From NCBI RefSeq assembly GCF_014692525.1, contig NZ_JACNYL010000001.1:310001-374000 (forward strand): a stretch of DNA of 64,000 bases, read 5' to 3'. The translations under genes and the position numbers were made by a program. Below are positions 8,735 through 17,844 of this stretch, in pieces. The notes beneath the pieces are model-generated. The model saw only the letters and a program-made list of their open reading frames with translations. It was not told where the DNA came from and did not search any database. Numbering within the stretch: the first letter of the stretch is position 1; each line of letters begins with the position of its first letter. The stretch is from Sphingobacterium chuzhouense. Lineage in GTDB: Bacteria > Bacteroidota > Bacteroidia > Sphingobacteriales > Sphingobacteriaceae.

Positions 8735-10084
8735 TTACACAAATGCACTTATTCCGGTAATACTTCTTCCGACAATAAGAGAATTAATTTCTTTTGTACC
8801 CTCATACGAATAAATAGCTTCCGCATCCGCTAGGAAACGAGCGACGTTATACTCTAACAATATCCCATTTCCTCCCATTACTTCACGCGCCCTTGATACA
8901 ATATCTCGTGTGCGCAAAGTACAAAAGACTTTAGCTAAAGAAGCGTGTTCGTCTTTCAATTTGCCTTCATCTTGCAACTCTGACAAACGGAAAACGAGCG
9001 TCTGCATAGCCGTTAAATTAGAAAGCATTTCCACTAAATGATTTTGTATCAGCTGAAATGATGCAATGGGTTTCCCGAACTGCTTACGTTTTAACGTATA
9101 ATCCAATGCGTTTTCATAAGCACCACGGGCACAACCGACCGCCATCCACGCTACTCCTGCACGCGTCATCTGCAATACCTTAGCCGTATCCTTAAAGCTA
9201 TTCGCAAGTGGCAAGCGATCGGCTTCCTGTACCAAACAGTCTGTTAACGTAATCAGCCCATTTTGCACAATACGTAATGCCATTTTACCCTTTATTTTCT
9301 CCACCATAAAACCCGGATTCTCCTTACGTACGATAAATCCTTTTACTTGGTTATCATCCACATCCCGAGCCCAAATAATGGTCATATCGGAGAATGTGGA
9401 ATTGCCGATCCATTTCTTTTGGCCGTTTAGCACCCATCCTTCGGCCGTCTTACGGCAAGTCGTAGTTAGACCACCTGCTGTTCCCGACCCTACTTCTGGC
9501 TCTGTCAATCCAAACGCCCCAATTTTCTCCAATCGCTGCATTTTGGGCAACCACTCACTCTTTTGCTCTTCGGAACCACACATATAGATAGAACCCATTG
9601 CCAATCCACTTTGAACCCCCAGAAATGTTGCAATAGACGGATCTATTCTCCCAAATTCTGCAGCTATTATGCCATCCATTAACGAAGTACCACCCGCACA
9701 GCCATATCCCTCATAAACATATCCGCATACGTTCAACTCCGCTAATTTGGGAATAATTTCAAAGGGAAATTCATCATGCAACCAATATTTATTTACAATA
9801 GGCTTAATTTCACGCTCTAAAAAATCTCTTACCTTCAACTGTAAATTTCGGTCATCTGTAGATAACTTGGCTTCTACAGCATAAAAGTCTGCATTAATTT
9901 CAGGTGCTTCGCGTTTTTTAACACCACCTGTTAACATCTTCGCCATACCTTTCAACTGTTCCTCGCTCATTTTAGACATCCCTGCCATAAGTGTTGGAAT
10001 ATCGACTTTCTTAGATAGTGCATCCAGTTGCGCTAAGTCGACGTGTTTCAACAATTGAAGTATATTTTTTAGCTTTTTTATCAT
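8735..10084 (-). CDS. Acyl-CoA dehydrogenase, glutaryl-CoA dehydrogenase-like
   Basis: This flavoprotein oxidises acyl-CoA to enoyl-CoA using FAD. At 449 residues it is about 60 longer than the core family, with an N-terminal extension (about residues 1-60) rich in Lys/Met helices. Family segments are GAFGLTEPEVGSGTAGGLTTTCRK (FAD and substrate site), WIGNSTFSDMTIIWAR, EVMGGNGI and the C-terminal SYEGTKEINSLIVGRSITG, where Glu in YEGT aligns with the catalytic base of glutaryl-CoA dehydrogenases. The arrangement of the first two motifs also fits that subgroup. The exact substrate is inferred only, and no other beta-oxidation gene is adjacent. Confidence 0.85.
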   Translation of the reverse strand: MIKKLKNILQLLKHVDLAQLDALSKKVDIPTLMAGMSKMSEEQLKGMAKMLTGGVKKREAPEINADFYAVEAKLSTDDRNLQLKVRDFLEREIKPIVNKYWLHDEFPFEIIPKLAELNVCGYVYEGYGCAGGTSLMDGIIAAEFGRIDPSIATFLGVQSGLAMGSIYMCGSEEQKSEWLPKMQRLEKIGAFGLTEPEVGSGTAGGLTTTCRKTAEGWVLNGQKKWIGNSTFSDMTIIWARDVDDNQVKGFIVRKENPGFMVEKIKGKMALRIVQNGLITLTDCLVQEADRLPLANSFKDTAKVLQMTRAGVAWMAVGCARGAYENALDYTLKRKQFGKPIASFQLIQNHLVEMLSNLTAMQTLVFRLSELQDEGKLKDEHASLAKVFCTLRTRDIVSRAREVMGGNGILLEYNVARFLADAEAIYSYEGTKEINSLIVGRSITGISAFV

Positions 10085-10144
10085 GTTCAGTTATTTGGGT
10101 ACCCTCCATTGTAACACTTTTTTTATGAAAAATGTTTTTTATTG

Positions 10145-10174
10145 TTGTTTTTCAGCAAAACACCATTATATTTG
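10145..10174 (+). promoter_or_regulatory. Promoter of the small acidic lipoprotein gene
   Basis: TTG (10145-10147) and TATATTTG (10167-10174) are 19 bp apart. The implied 5' leader is about 130 bases. Confidence 0.6.
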
Positions 10175-10314
10175 CGCCGGCTTTTAAAAAGGACTATATA
10201 GAGAAACGTTCAGTTTTTTCTACTTTTTGTAAAAACATAGGTTACCTTTTATAATTGCTGGTATTAAAGTGTAAATAAACAAATTTGTTTCAATATAAAA
10301 TAGAAAATTAAAAA

Positions 10315-10533
10315 ATGAAAAATTTATTCAAATTCGGATTTTTAGGTCTAGCTTTAACAATTGCATTCGCTTCTTGTGGCGGTCAGCAAACTACAACTGA
10401 AGAAACTACTGATTCTTTAGCTGAAGGTATCGAAAACCAAACTGAGCAAGTTGCTGATTCTTTGGAAAACGTAGCTGATTCAGTTAGAGCTGAAGGTGAT
10501 TCTATCGCTGATTCTTTGGAAAACGTTCAGTAA
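10315..10533 (+). CDS. Small acidic repeat lipoprotein
   Basis: The 72-residue product has a signal peptide and lipobox ending AFASC (cysteine at residue 21). The mature part of about 50 residues is nearly all acidic and polar, with repeated ADS(L/V) heptad-like units (ADSLENV, ADSVRAE, ADSLENV), likely a single amphipathic helix. It has its own promoter, a long leader and a strong terminator, which suggests high expression. No family is recognised. It may be an abundant lipoprotein in the manner of Lpp, but that is a guess from size and composition. Confidence 0.75.
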   Translation: MKNLFKFGFLGLALTIAFASCGGQQTTTEETTDSLAEGIENQTEQVADSLENVADSVRAEGDSIADSLENVQ

Positions 10534-10557
10534 TCCGAACAGTATTAAAAAATACGT

Positions 10558-10592
10558 CAAAACCCACACAATTGTGTGGGTTTTCTTTTTTC
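10558..10592 (+). terminator. Terminator after the small lipoprotein gene
   Basis: The perfect palindrome ACCCACACAATTGTGTGGGT is followed by a T-rich run. Confidence 0.9.
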
Positions 10593-10619
10593 CGAAAGTG
10601 CTAGTTTTCGAGTTTTTCT

Positions 10620-10627
10620 TATTTTTG
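10620..10627 (+). promoter_or_regulatory. -7 box of purB
   Basis: TATTTTTG fits TAnnTTTG and lies 61 bp before the purB ATG. Confidence 0.45.
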
Positions 10628-10688
10628 TCCCTAGTTTAATCCTGTCCTGAAGGACAGCTATTTAATTTTAACTTTATTTTTCGTGATC

Positions 10689-12038
10689 ATGAGCTTATCA
10701 TCCCTAACTGCCGTATCGCCTATCGACGGACGTTACCATAATAATACAAAAGAACTTGCTAATTATTTTTCGGAATTTGCGTTGATTAAATACCGCGTAT
10801 TAGTGGAAGTAGAATATTTCATTGCGTTATGTGAGTCGGGGGTTCCACAGTTGTCACATTTTGATGGTTCTCTTAACGAACGTCTTCGTGATATCTACAA
10901 AAATTTTTCGTCGGAAAATGCGCAATGGATCAAGGATACCGAGAAAGTAACCAACCATGATGTTAAGGCCGTAGAATACTTCCTAAAAAATGAATTTGAA
11001 AAACTAGGATTGCATGATTCACTCGAATTCATTCATTTCGGATTGACCTCACAAGATATCAACAACACCGCTATTCCCTATTCTTGGAAAGAAGCTTTAA
11101 GCCAAATCTATCTTCCAAACATCCAAGAATTAACGGAAGAGCTGAAATCACTTGCCGAGCAATGGAAGGATATACCTATGTTGGCCAGAACGCATGGACA
11201 ACCCGCCTCACCTACACGCTTGGGAAAAGAAATTAAAGTTTTCATTGAACGAATAGAAAAGCAACTCGAGTTGTTACAGCAAATACCTCTTTCCGCTAAA
11301 TTTGGTGGCGCCACCGGAAACCTTAATGCGCATCACGTAGCGTATCCGGCTACGGATTGGGTGGCGTTCGGTAATAATTTCGTAAATGAAAAGCTCGGTT
11401 TGTCTCGTTCCCAAACGACTACCCAAATCGAACACTATGACAATTTTGCAGCAAGTTGTGATACTTTCAAACGTATCAATAATATCTTGATCGACCTCTG
11501 TCGGGATATGTGGACATATATCTCTATGGAGTATTTCAAACAAAAAATAACTGTAGGACAAATCGGGTCATCCGCTATGCCGCATAAAGTAAACCCTATT
11601 GATTTTGAAAATGCAGAAGGGAATCTAGGTATAGCTAATGCTTTATTTGAGCATCTAGCGGCAAAACTTCCTATTTCACGTTTGCAACGTGATCTGACCG
11701 ATTCAACAGTACTGCGCAATATTGGCGTTCCTTTTGCGCATACCATTATCGCGATCAAATCCACTATTAGAGGATTAAGAAAACTCATTCTTAATGAAAC
11801 TGCGCTTCAGGCGGATCTAGAGAACAATTGGGCAGTCGTAGCAGAAGCTATTCAAACGATATTGCGAAGAGAAGGCTATCCCAAACCTTATGAGGCACTG
11901 AAAGATCTAACCCGCACCAATACACATGTAACGCAGGAAACGATCGCAACTTTCGTCGATGGATTGAATGTGAGTGAAGAAATTAAGGCAGAAATCAAAG
12001 CGATTTCTCCGAGCAACTATACCGGTATCGTACGATAA
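10689..12038 (+). CDS. purB: Adenylosuccinate lyase
   Basis: PurB acts twice in purine synthesis, cleaving SAICAR and adenylosuccinate to release fumarate. The 449-residue product is of the E. coli-like long type. It starts SLTAVSPIDGRY and carries the fumarase/aspartase signature GSSAMPHKVNPIDFENAEGN (about residues 295-314), LTSQDINNTA, and the catalytic His region ARTHGQPASPT. The ATG at 10689 is preferred over the GTG two codons upstream. The purine genes purK/purE lie 49 kb away at 60.5 kb, so the pathway is not clustered. Confidence 0.97.
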   Translation: MSLSSLTAVSPIDGRYHNNTKELANYFSEFALIKYRVLVEVEYFIALCESGVPQLSHFDGSLNERLRDIYKNFSSENAQWIKDTEKVTNHDVKAVEYFLKNEFEKLGLHDSLEFIHFGLTSQDINNTAIPYSWKEALSQIYLPNIQELTEELKSLAEQWKDIPMLARTHGQPASPTRLGKEIKVFIERIEKQLELLQQIPLSAKFGGATGNLNAHHVAYPATDWVAFGNNFVNEKLGLSRSQTTTQIEHYDNFAASCDTFKRINNILIDLCRDMWTYISMEYFKQKITVGQIGSSAMPHKVNPIDFENAEGNLGIANALFEHLAAKLPISRLQRDLTDSTVLRNIGVPFAHTIIAIKSTIRGLRKLILNETALQADLENNWAVVAEAIQTILRREGYPKPYEALKDLTRTNTHVTQETIATFVDGLNVSEEIKAEIKAISPSNYTGIVR

Positions 12039-12079
12039 GCTTTGACGTCAAAATGACCTGCATTGGCTTATTTTTGGCG

Positions 12080-12087
12080 TATATTTG
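12080..12087 (+). promoter_or_regulatory. -7 box of the nfu gene
   Basis: TATATTTG lies 25 bp before the ATG, giving a short leader. Confidence 0.5.
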
Positions 12088-12112
12088 TCAACTATTATAG
12101 ATTACAGGAAAT

Positions 12113-12667
12113 ATGGCAACAATTAATGTATATACAGAATCGACTCCCAACCCTTCTACCATGAAGTTTTTGGTCAATAAATTATTGATTAACGGTAGTC
12201 TGGATTATCCCGACCGGGAAAAAGCGCAAGAATCTGATTTTGCCAGAGAGCTATTTAAATTCAACTTTGTAGAAGGCGTCTTTTTCGCAAGTAATTTTGT
12301 AACCGTCACAAAGAGCGAAGGAGTAGAATGGCCAGATATTGAGCCTTTGCTAAAAGATTTTGTTAAAGGAGCGGTCGAATCGGAATTGGCTGTTAAGCCA
12401 GTCGAACATTCCGAAGACGTAAACTTTGAAGGCACGGAGGTGGAAGTAAAAATCCAACAGGTTTTGCACGACTACGTTCGCCCGGCAGTGGAACAGGACG
12501 GAGGTGCTATTGCGTATAGATCATTTGATAACGGTGTCGTCACGGTAGAACTACGTGGTTCTTGTAGCGGCTGTCCATCCTCCACCATTACCTTAAAAGC
12601 CGGTATTGAAGGCTTGTTGAAAAGAATGGTGCCAGAAGTAGAAGAAGTGGTCGCTGAGGCGTTATAA
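12113..12667 (+). CDS. nfu: NifU-like Fe-S cluster carrier protein
   Basis: The 184-residue protein has an N-terminal Nfu_N domain (TESTPNPSTMKF near the start, about residues 8-90) and a C-terminal NifU domain (about 105-184). The CSGC motif in GSCSGCPSST binds and hands on a [4Fe-4S] cluster. The domain order matches the mitochondrial and bacterial Nfu carriers, not scaffold NifU, which has an extra ferredoxin domain. Likely clients include the complex I subunits encoded elsewhere in the window. It is monocistronic, with its own promoter and terminator. Confidence 0.92.
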   Translation: MATINVYTESTPNPSTMKFLVNKLLINGSLDYPDREKAQESDFARELFKFNFVEGVFFASNFVTVTKSEGVEWPDIEPLLKDFVKGAVESELAVKPVEHSEDVNFEGTEVEVKIQQVLHDYVRPAVEQDGGAIAYRSFDNGVVTVELRGSCSGCPSSTITLKAGIEGLLKRMVPEVEEVVAEAL

Positions 12668-12686
12668 TACCATATTAAAAAAGCAG

Positions 12687-12719
12687 AAAAGGGGAGATTG
12701 TAAGATCTTCCCTTTTTTA
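12687..12719 (+). terminator. Terminator of nfu
   Basis: AAGGGGAGAT and ATCTTCCCTT form a stem with one G-U pair, followed by T6. Confidence 0.8.
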
Positions 12720-12796
12720 GTTGCGCTTTTTATCAGCTACTCTGCTAAAAATCATTAACTTTATAGCCAAAATAACCGAAACATTATATTTCAAAA

Positions 12797-13645
12797 ATGA
12801 GTGCAGATATCAACAAACTAGAACAGATCGCTTCACAGGTAAGACGTGACATCGTTCGTATGGTGCATGCTTGCCAATCCGGACACCCGGGTGGTTCGCT
12901 TGGTTGTACGGACTATTTTGTAGCGTTGTACTTCTATGCGATGAAAAATGATCCTTCCTTCAATATGGATGGCATCGGAGAAGATTTATTTTTCTTATCA
13001 AACGGACATATTTCTCCCGTTTTCTATAGTACACTAGCCCGTGCGGGATACTTTCCCGTAAGCGAACTTAGTACGTTTAGAAAAATTGATTCCCGTCTTC
13101 AAGGCCACCCGACCACACACGAAGGGCTACCCGGCATCCGTATCGCGTCAGGATCGTTGGGACAAGGTCTATCTGTTGCTATCGGCGCTGCTCAAGCCAA
13201 GAAATTGAATAAAGACAATAGTTTGGTATATGTGTTAATGGGTGATGGCGAGTTGCAGGAAGGACAGGTATGGGAAGCCGCTTTGTATGCTCCACATAAT
13301 AAAATGGACAATATTATTGCCGCGGTGGATTATAACGGCGCGCAAATTGACGGACCTACCGAACAGGTATTATCACTCGGAAATCTCCGTGCAAAATGGG
13401 AAGCTTTTGGCTGGGATGTCATGGAAATAGAAAAGGGAAATGATATGACGTCGGTAATCCAAGGTTTAGATGAAGCAAAATCGCGCACAGGTAAGGGTAA
13501 ACCTGTCATGATACTATTGCATACAGAAATGGGTAACGGTGTAGATTTCATGATGGGGTCGCACAAATGGCATGGTATTGCCCCTAACGACGAACAATTA
13601 GCATCCGCATTAGCACAGAATGCAGAAACCTTAGGAGATTATTAA
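12797..13645 (+). CDS. tktA: Transketolase, N-terminal subunit
   Basis: This is the thiamine diphosphate-binding half of transketolase (pentose phosphate pathway). The 282-residue product carries HACQSGHPGGSLG (about residues 25-37), SNGHISPVFY, GSLGQGLSVAIG, and the ThDP motif MGDGELQEGQVWEA ending in DYNGAQIDG. The C-terminal half is the next gene, 9 bp downstream, so the two chains must associate to form the enzyme. A split transketolase is found in many Bacteroidota and in archaea. Confidence 0.95.
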   Translation: MSADINKLEQIASQVRRDIVRMVHACQSGHPGGSLGCTDYFVALYFYAMKNDPSFNMDGIGEDLFFLSNGHISPVFYSTLARAGYFPVSELSTFRKIDSRLQGHPTTHEGLPGIRIASGSLGQGLSVAIGAAQAKKLNKDNSLVYVLMGDGELQEGQVWEAALYAPHNKMDNIIAAVDYNGAQIDGPTEQVLSLGNLRAKWEAFGWDVMEIEKGNDMTSVIQGLDEAKSRTGKGKPVMILLHTEMGNGVDFMMGSHKWHGIAPNDEQLASALAQNAETLGDY

Positions 13646-13654
13646 TTGCATATA

Positions 13655-14608
13655 ATGAAAAAATACACATATACAGAATCAAAAGATACTCGTTCTGGCT
13701 TCGGCGCAGGTCTATTAGAAGCTGGCAGACAGAATGAAAACGTAGTGGCACTTTGTGCCGATTTGATCGGATCGTTAAAAATGAACGATTTTATCAAGGA
13801 GTTTCCCGAACGCTTCTTTCAGATTGGAATTGCGGAAGCTAATATGATGGGAATTGCGGCTGGCTTGACTATCGGCGGCAAGATTCCTTTCACGGGTACA
13901 TTTGCTAACTTTTCAACAGGTCGCGTATACGACCAAATCAGACAATCCATAGCCTACTCGGATAAAAATGTGAAGATATGTGCCTCGCATGCCGGATTGA
14001 CGTTAGGAGAAGATGGCGCGACACATCAAATATTGGAAGATATTGGATTGATGAAGATGCTTCCTGGGATGACCGTTATTAATCCTTGCGATTTTAATCA
14101 GACGAAAGCGGCTACCTTAGCCTTAGTTAACCACGAAGGACCTGTTTACCTACGTTTCGGACGTCCGGTTGTACCTAATTTTACTCCTGCCGACCAAGAA
14201 TTTGAAATCGGTAAAGCGATCATGTTAAATGAGGGCACAGATGTAACGATCATTGCTACAGGACATTTGGTTTGGGAGGCAATCCAGGCAGGTGAGGAAT
14301 TAGAGAAGCTAGGTATTAACGCGGAGATTATCAACATCCATACGATCAAACCTTTGGATGAGGAAGCCGTGTTAAAATCTATTACCAAAACAGGATGTGT
14401 AGTTACGGCGGAAGAACACAACCGTCTGGGCGGCCTAGGTGATAGCGTAGCGCAACTTTTAGCAACAAAGAAACCGACTCCTCAAGAATATGTGGCCGTC
14501 AACGATAGTTTTGGCGAATCGGGTACACCGGCACAGCTGATGGAAAAATATGGCCTTAATGCAGCTTCTATCGTAGCAGCAGCAAGAAAAGTAATCACTA
14601 GAAAATAG
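13655..14608 (+). CDS. tktB: Transketolase, C-terminal subunit
   Basis: The 317-residue partner of the preceding gene contains the pyrimidine-binding domain (RFFQIGIAEANMMGIAAGLTIGGK, with the Glu that activates thiamine in IAEAN) and the C-terminal transketolase domain (VVTAEEHNRLGGLGDSVAQLL). The ATG at 13655 gives MKKYTYTESKDTR. The in-frame TTG directly after the upstream stop would add only three residues. Cotranscription with the N-terminal subunit and translational coupling are likely. Confidence 0.95.
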   Translation: MKKYTYTESKDTRSGFGAGLLEAGRQNENVVALCADLIGSLKMNDFIKEFPERFFQIGIAEANMMGIAAGLTIGGKIPFTGTFANFSTGRVYDQIRQSIAYSDKNVKICASHAGLTLGEDGATHQILEDIGLMKMLPGMTVINPCDFNQTKAATLALVNHEGPVYLRFGRPVVPNFTPADQEFEIGKAIMLNEGTDVTIIATGHLVWEAIQAGEELEKLGINAEIINIHTIKPLDEEAVLKSITKTGCVVTAEEHNRLGGLGDSVAQLLATKKPTPQEYVAVNDSFGESGTPAQLMEKYGLNAASIVAAARKVITRK

Positions 14609-14621
14609 TTGAGAAGAATAA

Positions 14622-15167
14622 ATGGAAGACGCCTTAATTATATCAAAATTTGCTGATGAAAGCACACGCGAAGAGGCGTTTGGCTATTTACTCAAAAAAT
14701 ACCAACAAAAAATATATTGGCATGTTCGTCGGATGGTTATTGACCATGACGACGCGGATGATGTCGTACAGGATATATTCATCAAAGTTTGGCGAAATCT
14801 CGAAAAATTCCGAGAAGACTCCCAACTTTACACTTGGCTGTACCGTATAGCCACGAATGAATGTATTACTTTTCTAAATAGAAAAAAACAAAAGCAGAAC
14901 TTGTCATTGGACGACGACAGTTCTGCTTATTTAGCAGAAACGCTAACGGAAGGAAGCTATTTTAATGGTGACCAAGCACAAATGAAACTGCAACAGGCAC
15001 TTTTAACTCTTCCGGACAAACAACGGTTGGTATTTAATATGAAATATTTCGAGGATCTCAAATATGACGAAATATCAGAGATCCTAGGCACGAGTGTCGG
15101 AGCATTAAAAGCCTCTTATCATCTGGCAGTAAAAAAAATAGAGCACTTTTTTACATCACATGATTAA
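14622..15167 (+). CDS. ECF-family RNA polymerase sigma factor
   Basis: The 181-residue product has sigma-70 region 2 (about residues 25-90: HDDADDVVQDIFIKVWRNL and LYTWLYRIATNECITFLNRKK) and region 4 (about 120-175: LPDKQRLVFNMKYFEDLKYDEISEILGTSVGALKASYHLAVKKIEHF). It starts 14 bp after tktB and is followed by a membrane protein and a secreted helical protein. The trio looks like a sigma/anti-sigma/periplasmic sensor unit. The targets are unknown. Confidence 0.93.
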   Translation: MEDALIISKFADESTREEAFGYLLKKYQQKIYWHVRRMVIDHDDADDVVQDIFIKVWRNLEKFREDSQLYTWLYRIATNECITFLNRKKQKQNLSLDDDSSAYLAETLTEGSYFNGDQAQMKLQQALLTLPDKQRLVFNMKYFEDLKYDEISEILGTSVGALKASYHLAVKKIEHFFTSHD

Positions 15168-15202
15168 ACCCTAACCGGGTTTTCGACTCTAAACAAGTGA
15201 CT

Positions 15203-16036
15203 ATGAAGGAAGACAATACATATTACGATGGAATGGATGGTTTAAACCTACCGGGATCATTACGTGTAAATCCCTTTGTGGTACCTGAAAATTATTTTGA
15301 TCAACTCTCTTCTTCTGTCTTGTTTCAAGTACGCCTAGTGGGGTTATCAAACTTAGAAAAAACGGGATTCAGCGTACCAGAATCCTACTTTTCTCAATTA
15401 ACAGACAATATTCAGCTTCACATAAAAATGGAGCAGTATAAAGAGGCTGTGCATGAAGAATGGGACACCCCTAAAGGATATTTTGAAGATTTATCGGATA
15501 AGATTCTGTCTCAAACAAGAATAGAAAGCGTTGTAAAGCAAGAAGAGTTCGATGTTCCGATGGGCTATTTTGAAAGTCTGTCTGAGCGCATTCAAACTAA
15601 CATATTTGAAGATAAACTGAAACAGCAGATATCTGCTGATGGTTTTACAGTTCCAAAAGATTATACTGGAATACTGAAGGATAAGATTGTTGCACAAACG
15701 ACGGGAAAAGAAAGACAAAAAACCATCGTGCGTAGACTGAACTTCAACAAGTGGATTCAGTATGTGGCTGCGGCCTGTGTTGCCTTAGTAATTGGAATCG
15801 CTTCATACAATAGTATAAACAACGGGAGTATAAACAATGGAGCTCAAGCGAGTTTCAGCGAATCACATTTGTCTTCTATTCCCGATGACGAGATTATTAA
15901 TTATCTAAGTGCTTTGAATGATAGTCATGATATTCTTTATATCATGGAGTGTATGAATCATTCCCACGATGCTGAAGGGATTTGTACGCATGTAAAGGAA
16001 AATGATATTGAAGACTATTTAAATTACGCGTTATAA
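15203..16036 (+). CDS. Single-pass membrane protein with five repeats; candidate anti-sigma factor
   Basis: The 277-residue protein has about 180 cytoplasmic residues, one membrane span (about 186-202) and a periplasmic tail of about 75 residues with DDEIINYLSALNDSHDIL and two cysteines. The cytoplasmic part consists of five units spaced 29-32 residues apart, starting near residues 25, 56, 87, 116 and 148. The consensus is (F/W)-x-V/T-P-x-x-Y-F-x-x-L-x-x-x-I. A single FxVPxxYF unit is common at the N-terminus of Bacteroidota anti-sigma-like proteins. It follows an ECF sigma gene by 35 bp and overlaps the next start by one base. The ATG at 15203 is preferred over the GTG two codons earlier. 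The anti-sigma role is inferred from context and topology. Confidence 0.7.
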   Translation: MKEDNTYYDGMDGLNLPGSLRVNPFVVPENYFDQLSSSVLFQVRLVGLSNLEKTGFSVPESYFSQLTDNIQLHIKMEQYKEAVHEEWDTPKGYFEDLSDKILSQTRIESVVKQEEFDVPMGYFESLSERIQTNIFEDKLKQQISADGFTVPKDYTGILKDKIVAQTTGKERQKTIVRRLNFNKWIQYVAAACVALVIGIASYNSINNGSINNGAQASFSESHLSSIPDDEIINYLSALNDSHDILYIMECMNHSHDAEGICTHVKENDIEDYLNYAL

Positions 16037-16479
16037 TGTTACGTTTTAAACATTTATTTGTCACAATCAGTGCAGTTATATTCTGTATATTGTCAGCGGG
16101 TGCACAGCCTCGTGATTCCAAACGATTTGCGGCGATTGAGAGTGAAAAGATTGCCTATATCACGAAAGAGCTTAATTTAACACCCGCTGAAGCACAACGT
16201 TTCTTCCCGATTTACAATCAATATAGTAAAGATGTATGGGCTATCCGATCGCAGAAAAAAGAAAATACCCAAACACCTTCTCCGAAGGGAGTGAACTCTT
16301 TTAATAGAACGGAAAAACGGGATGTGCTCTCTTATGATGCCAAAGAGTTGGATATCAAAAAGGAATATAGAAAAAAGTTTGCTGAAGTAATCGGTTCCGC
16401 CAGGGCGTCTCAGTTTTTCGAAGTTGAACAAAACTTCCGAGAACTGCTTTACAAGGAATTACAAAGGAGAAACCGTTAG
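16036..16479 (+). CDS. Small secreted helical protein, Spy/CpxP-like
   Basis: The 147-residue product has a signal peptide (about 1-23, ending SAGA) and a mature part of charged helices. The segment LNLTPAEAQRFFPIYNQYSKDVWAIRS resembles the LTxxQ-like element of Spy/CpxP-type periplasmic stress proteins and the 'heavy-metal sensor' helical family in Bacteroidota. Its ATG overlaps the preceding stop (TAATG), so it is translationally coupled to the candidate anti-sigma factor. A natural role is periplasmic sensing or chaperoning for that sigma unit, but this is inferred. The 140 bases downstream hold a TCGTGAT/ATCACGA inverted repeat and no gene. Confidence 0.65.
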   Translation: MLRFKHLFVTISAVIFCILSAGAQPRDSKRFAAIESEKIAYITKELNLTPAEAQRFFPIYNQYSKDVWAIRSQKKENTQTPSPKGVNSFNRTEKRDVLSYDAKELDIKKEYRKKFAEVIGSARASQFFEVEQNFRELLYKELQRRNR

Positions 16480-16621
16480 TTCGTGATCCGTGTTTCGTCA
16501 CTATTGACTAGTTTCGAATCACGAGAAACGAGCTAAAAACCTGCCGGCTGGCGAACTCAATATAGCAACAGCAAGGTTTCTGATTATTATACACTGTCCA
16601 CTGATTACTGTCTACTAAAAC

Positions 16622-17809
16622 ATGATTAGCAACAGAGAACTCTTTCTTAAAAATACAGCTCAAACATCTTCATCTCCTCGTTTATTCGAGATTGTAAAAG
16701 CGGAAGGTGTATATTTATATGGCCCCAATGGTGAGCGTTATTTAGATCTTGTATCGGGTTTTAACGTCAGCAACATTGGACATCGACACCCCGAAGTACT
16801 AGCAGCTATACAACAGCAGTTGGAAAAATATCTCCATGTTACCGTATACGGTGAATTTGTACAGGCACCACAGGTGCAGTTTGCCACTGCTTTACTTACG
16901 ACGCTACCTCCTTCATTCGGTTCCGTTTACTTGACGAATAGCGGAGCGGAAGCGGTCGAAGGTTCCATGAAAATCGCGAAGAAGTATACCGGACGTCGAC
17001 AGATTATCGCTGCTGAAAAAGCATATCATGGCAGTACACAGGGAGCATTAAGTCTAATCGGCAACCCAGCATATCAAGAGGCCTATGCTCCACTACTCCC
17101 CGAAATAGAATTTATCCAGTTCAATAACATAAGCAGTTTAGACATTATCACAAACCAAACCGCTGCGGTTATCGTGGAAGCCATCCAAGGAGAGGCCGGC
17201 GTGCGTGTTCCGTCTACGGAATTTATGCAGGCTCTCCGTAGGAAATGTGACGATACGGGTGCTATTCTGATTTTTGATGAAATACAAACGGGTTTCGGAA
17301 GGACAGGCAAAATGTTCGCTTTTGAACATTTTGGAATTGTACCGGATGTCTTAATGTTAGCAAAAGGTATCGGAGGCGGTATGCCGCTCGGTGCATTCAT
17401 TGCGCGAAAAGAAATTATGGACGTCATCAAGGACAATCCTATGCTGGGGCATATCACCACTTTCGGAGGCCATCCGGTAAGCTGTGCTGCAGCATTAGCT
17501 TCTTTGCAGGTCATCCAAAATGAAAACTTACTGGATACGGTGGAAACAAAAGTAGCTTTGTTCCGCAAAGAGTTGAACCATCCTAAAATAAAAGAGATTA
17601 GAGGGATAGGGTTAATGATGTGTCTGCAATTGGAAACCTTTGAACAGGTATATCAAGTGAGTAGCTTTTGTGCGGAACACGGCGTCATGATCGATTGGTA
17701 TCTGCATTGTGAAACCGCGTTACGCGTAGCCCCACCACTCACGATATCGGAAGCGGAAATAAAACGTGCTTGTGAAATAATACGGCAAGGTGTTGAAAAA
17801 TTCGCGTGA
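16622..17809 (+). CDS. Class III (PLP) aminotransferase
   Basis: The 395-residue enzyme belongs to the ornithine/acetylornithine-type aminotransferase fold. Visible signatures are YLDLVSGFNVSNIGHRHPEV, LTNSGAEAVEGSMKIAKKYTGR (phosphate binding), EAIQGEAGV, LIFDEIQTGFGRTGKMFAFEHF and the PLP lysine in LAKGIGGGMPLGAF. The substrate cannot be read from the sequence; ArgD-like and GABA-type enzymes share all of these motifs, and no arginine genes are near. It overlaps the frame of the following hydrolase, suggesting cotranscription. Confidence 0.88.
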   Translation: MISNRELFLKNTAQTSSSPRLFEIVKAEGVYLYGPNGERYLDLVSGFNVSNIGHRHPEVLAAIQQQLEKYLHVTVYGEFVQAPQVQFATALLTTLPPSFGSVYLTNSGAEAVEGSMKIAKKYTGRRQIIAAEKAYHGSTQGALSLIGNPAYQEAYAPLLPEIEFIQFNNISSLDIITNQTAAVIVEAIQGEAGVRVPSTEFMQALRRKCDDTGAILIFDEIQTGFGRTGKMFAFEHFGIVPDVLMLAKGIGGGMPLGAFIARKEIMDVIKDNPMLGHITTFGGHPVSCAAALASLQVIQNENLLDTVETKVALFRKELNHPKIKEIRGIGLMMCLQLETFEQVYQVSSFCAEHGVMIDWYLHCETALRVAPPLTISEAEIKRACEIIRQGVEKFA

Positions 17810-17844
17810 AAAGCCTAACTTGGTTTTATAAACCTTCGTTTTAT

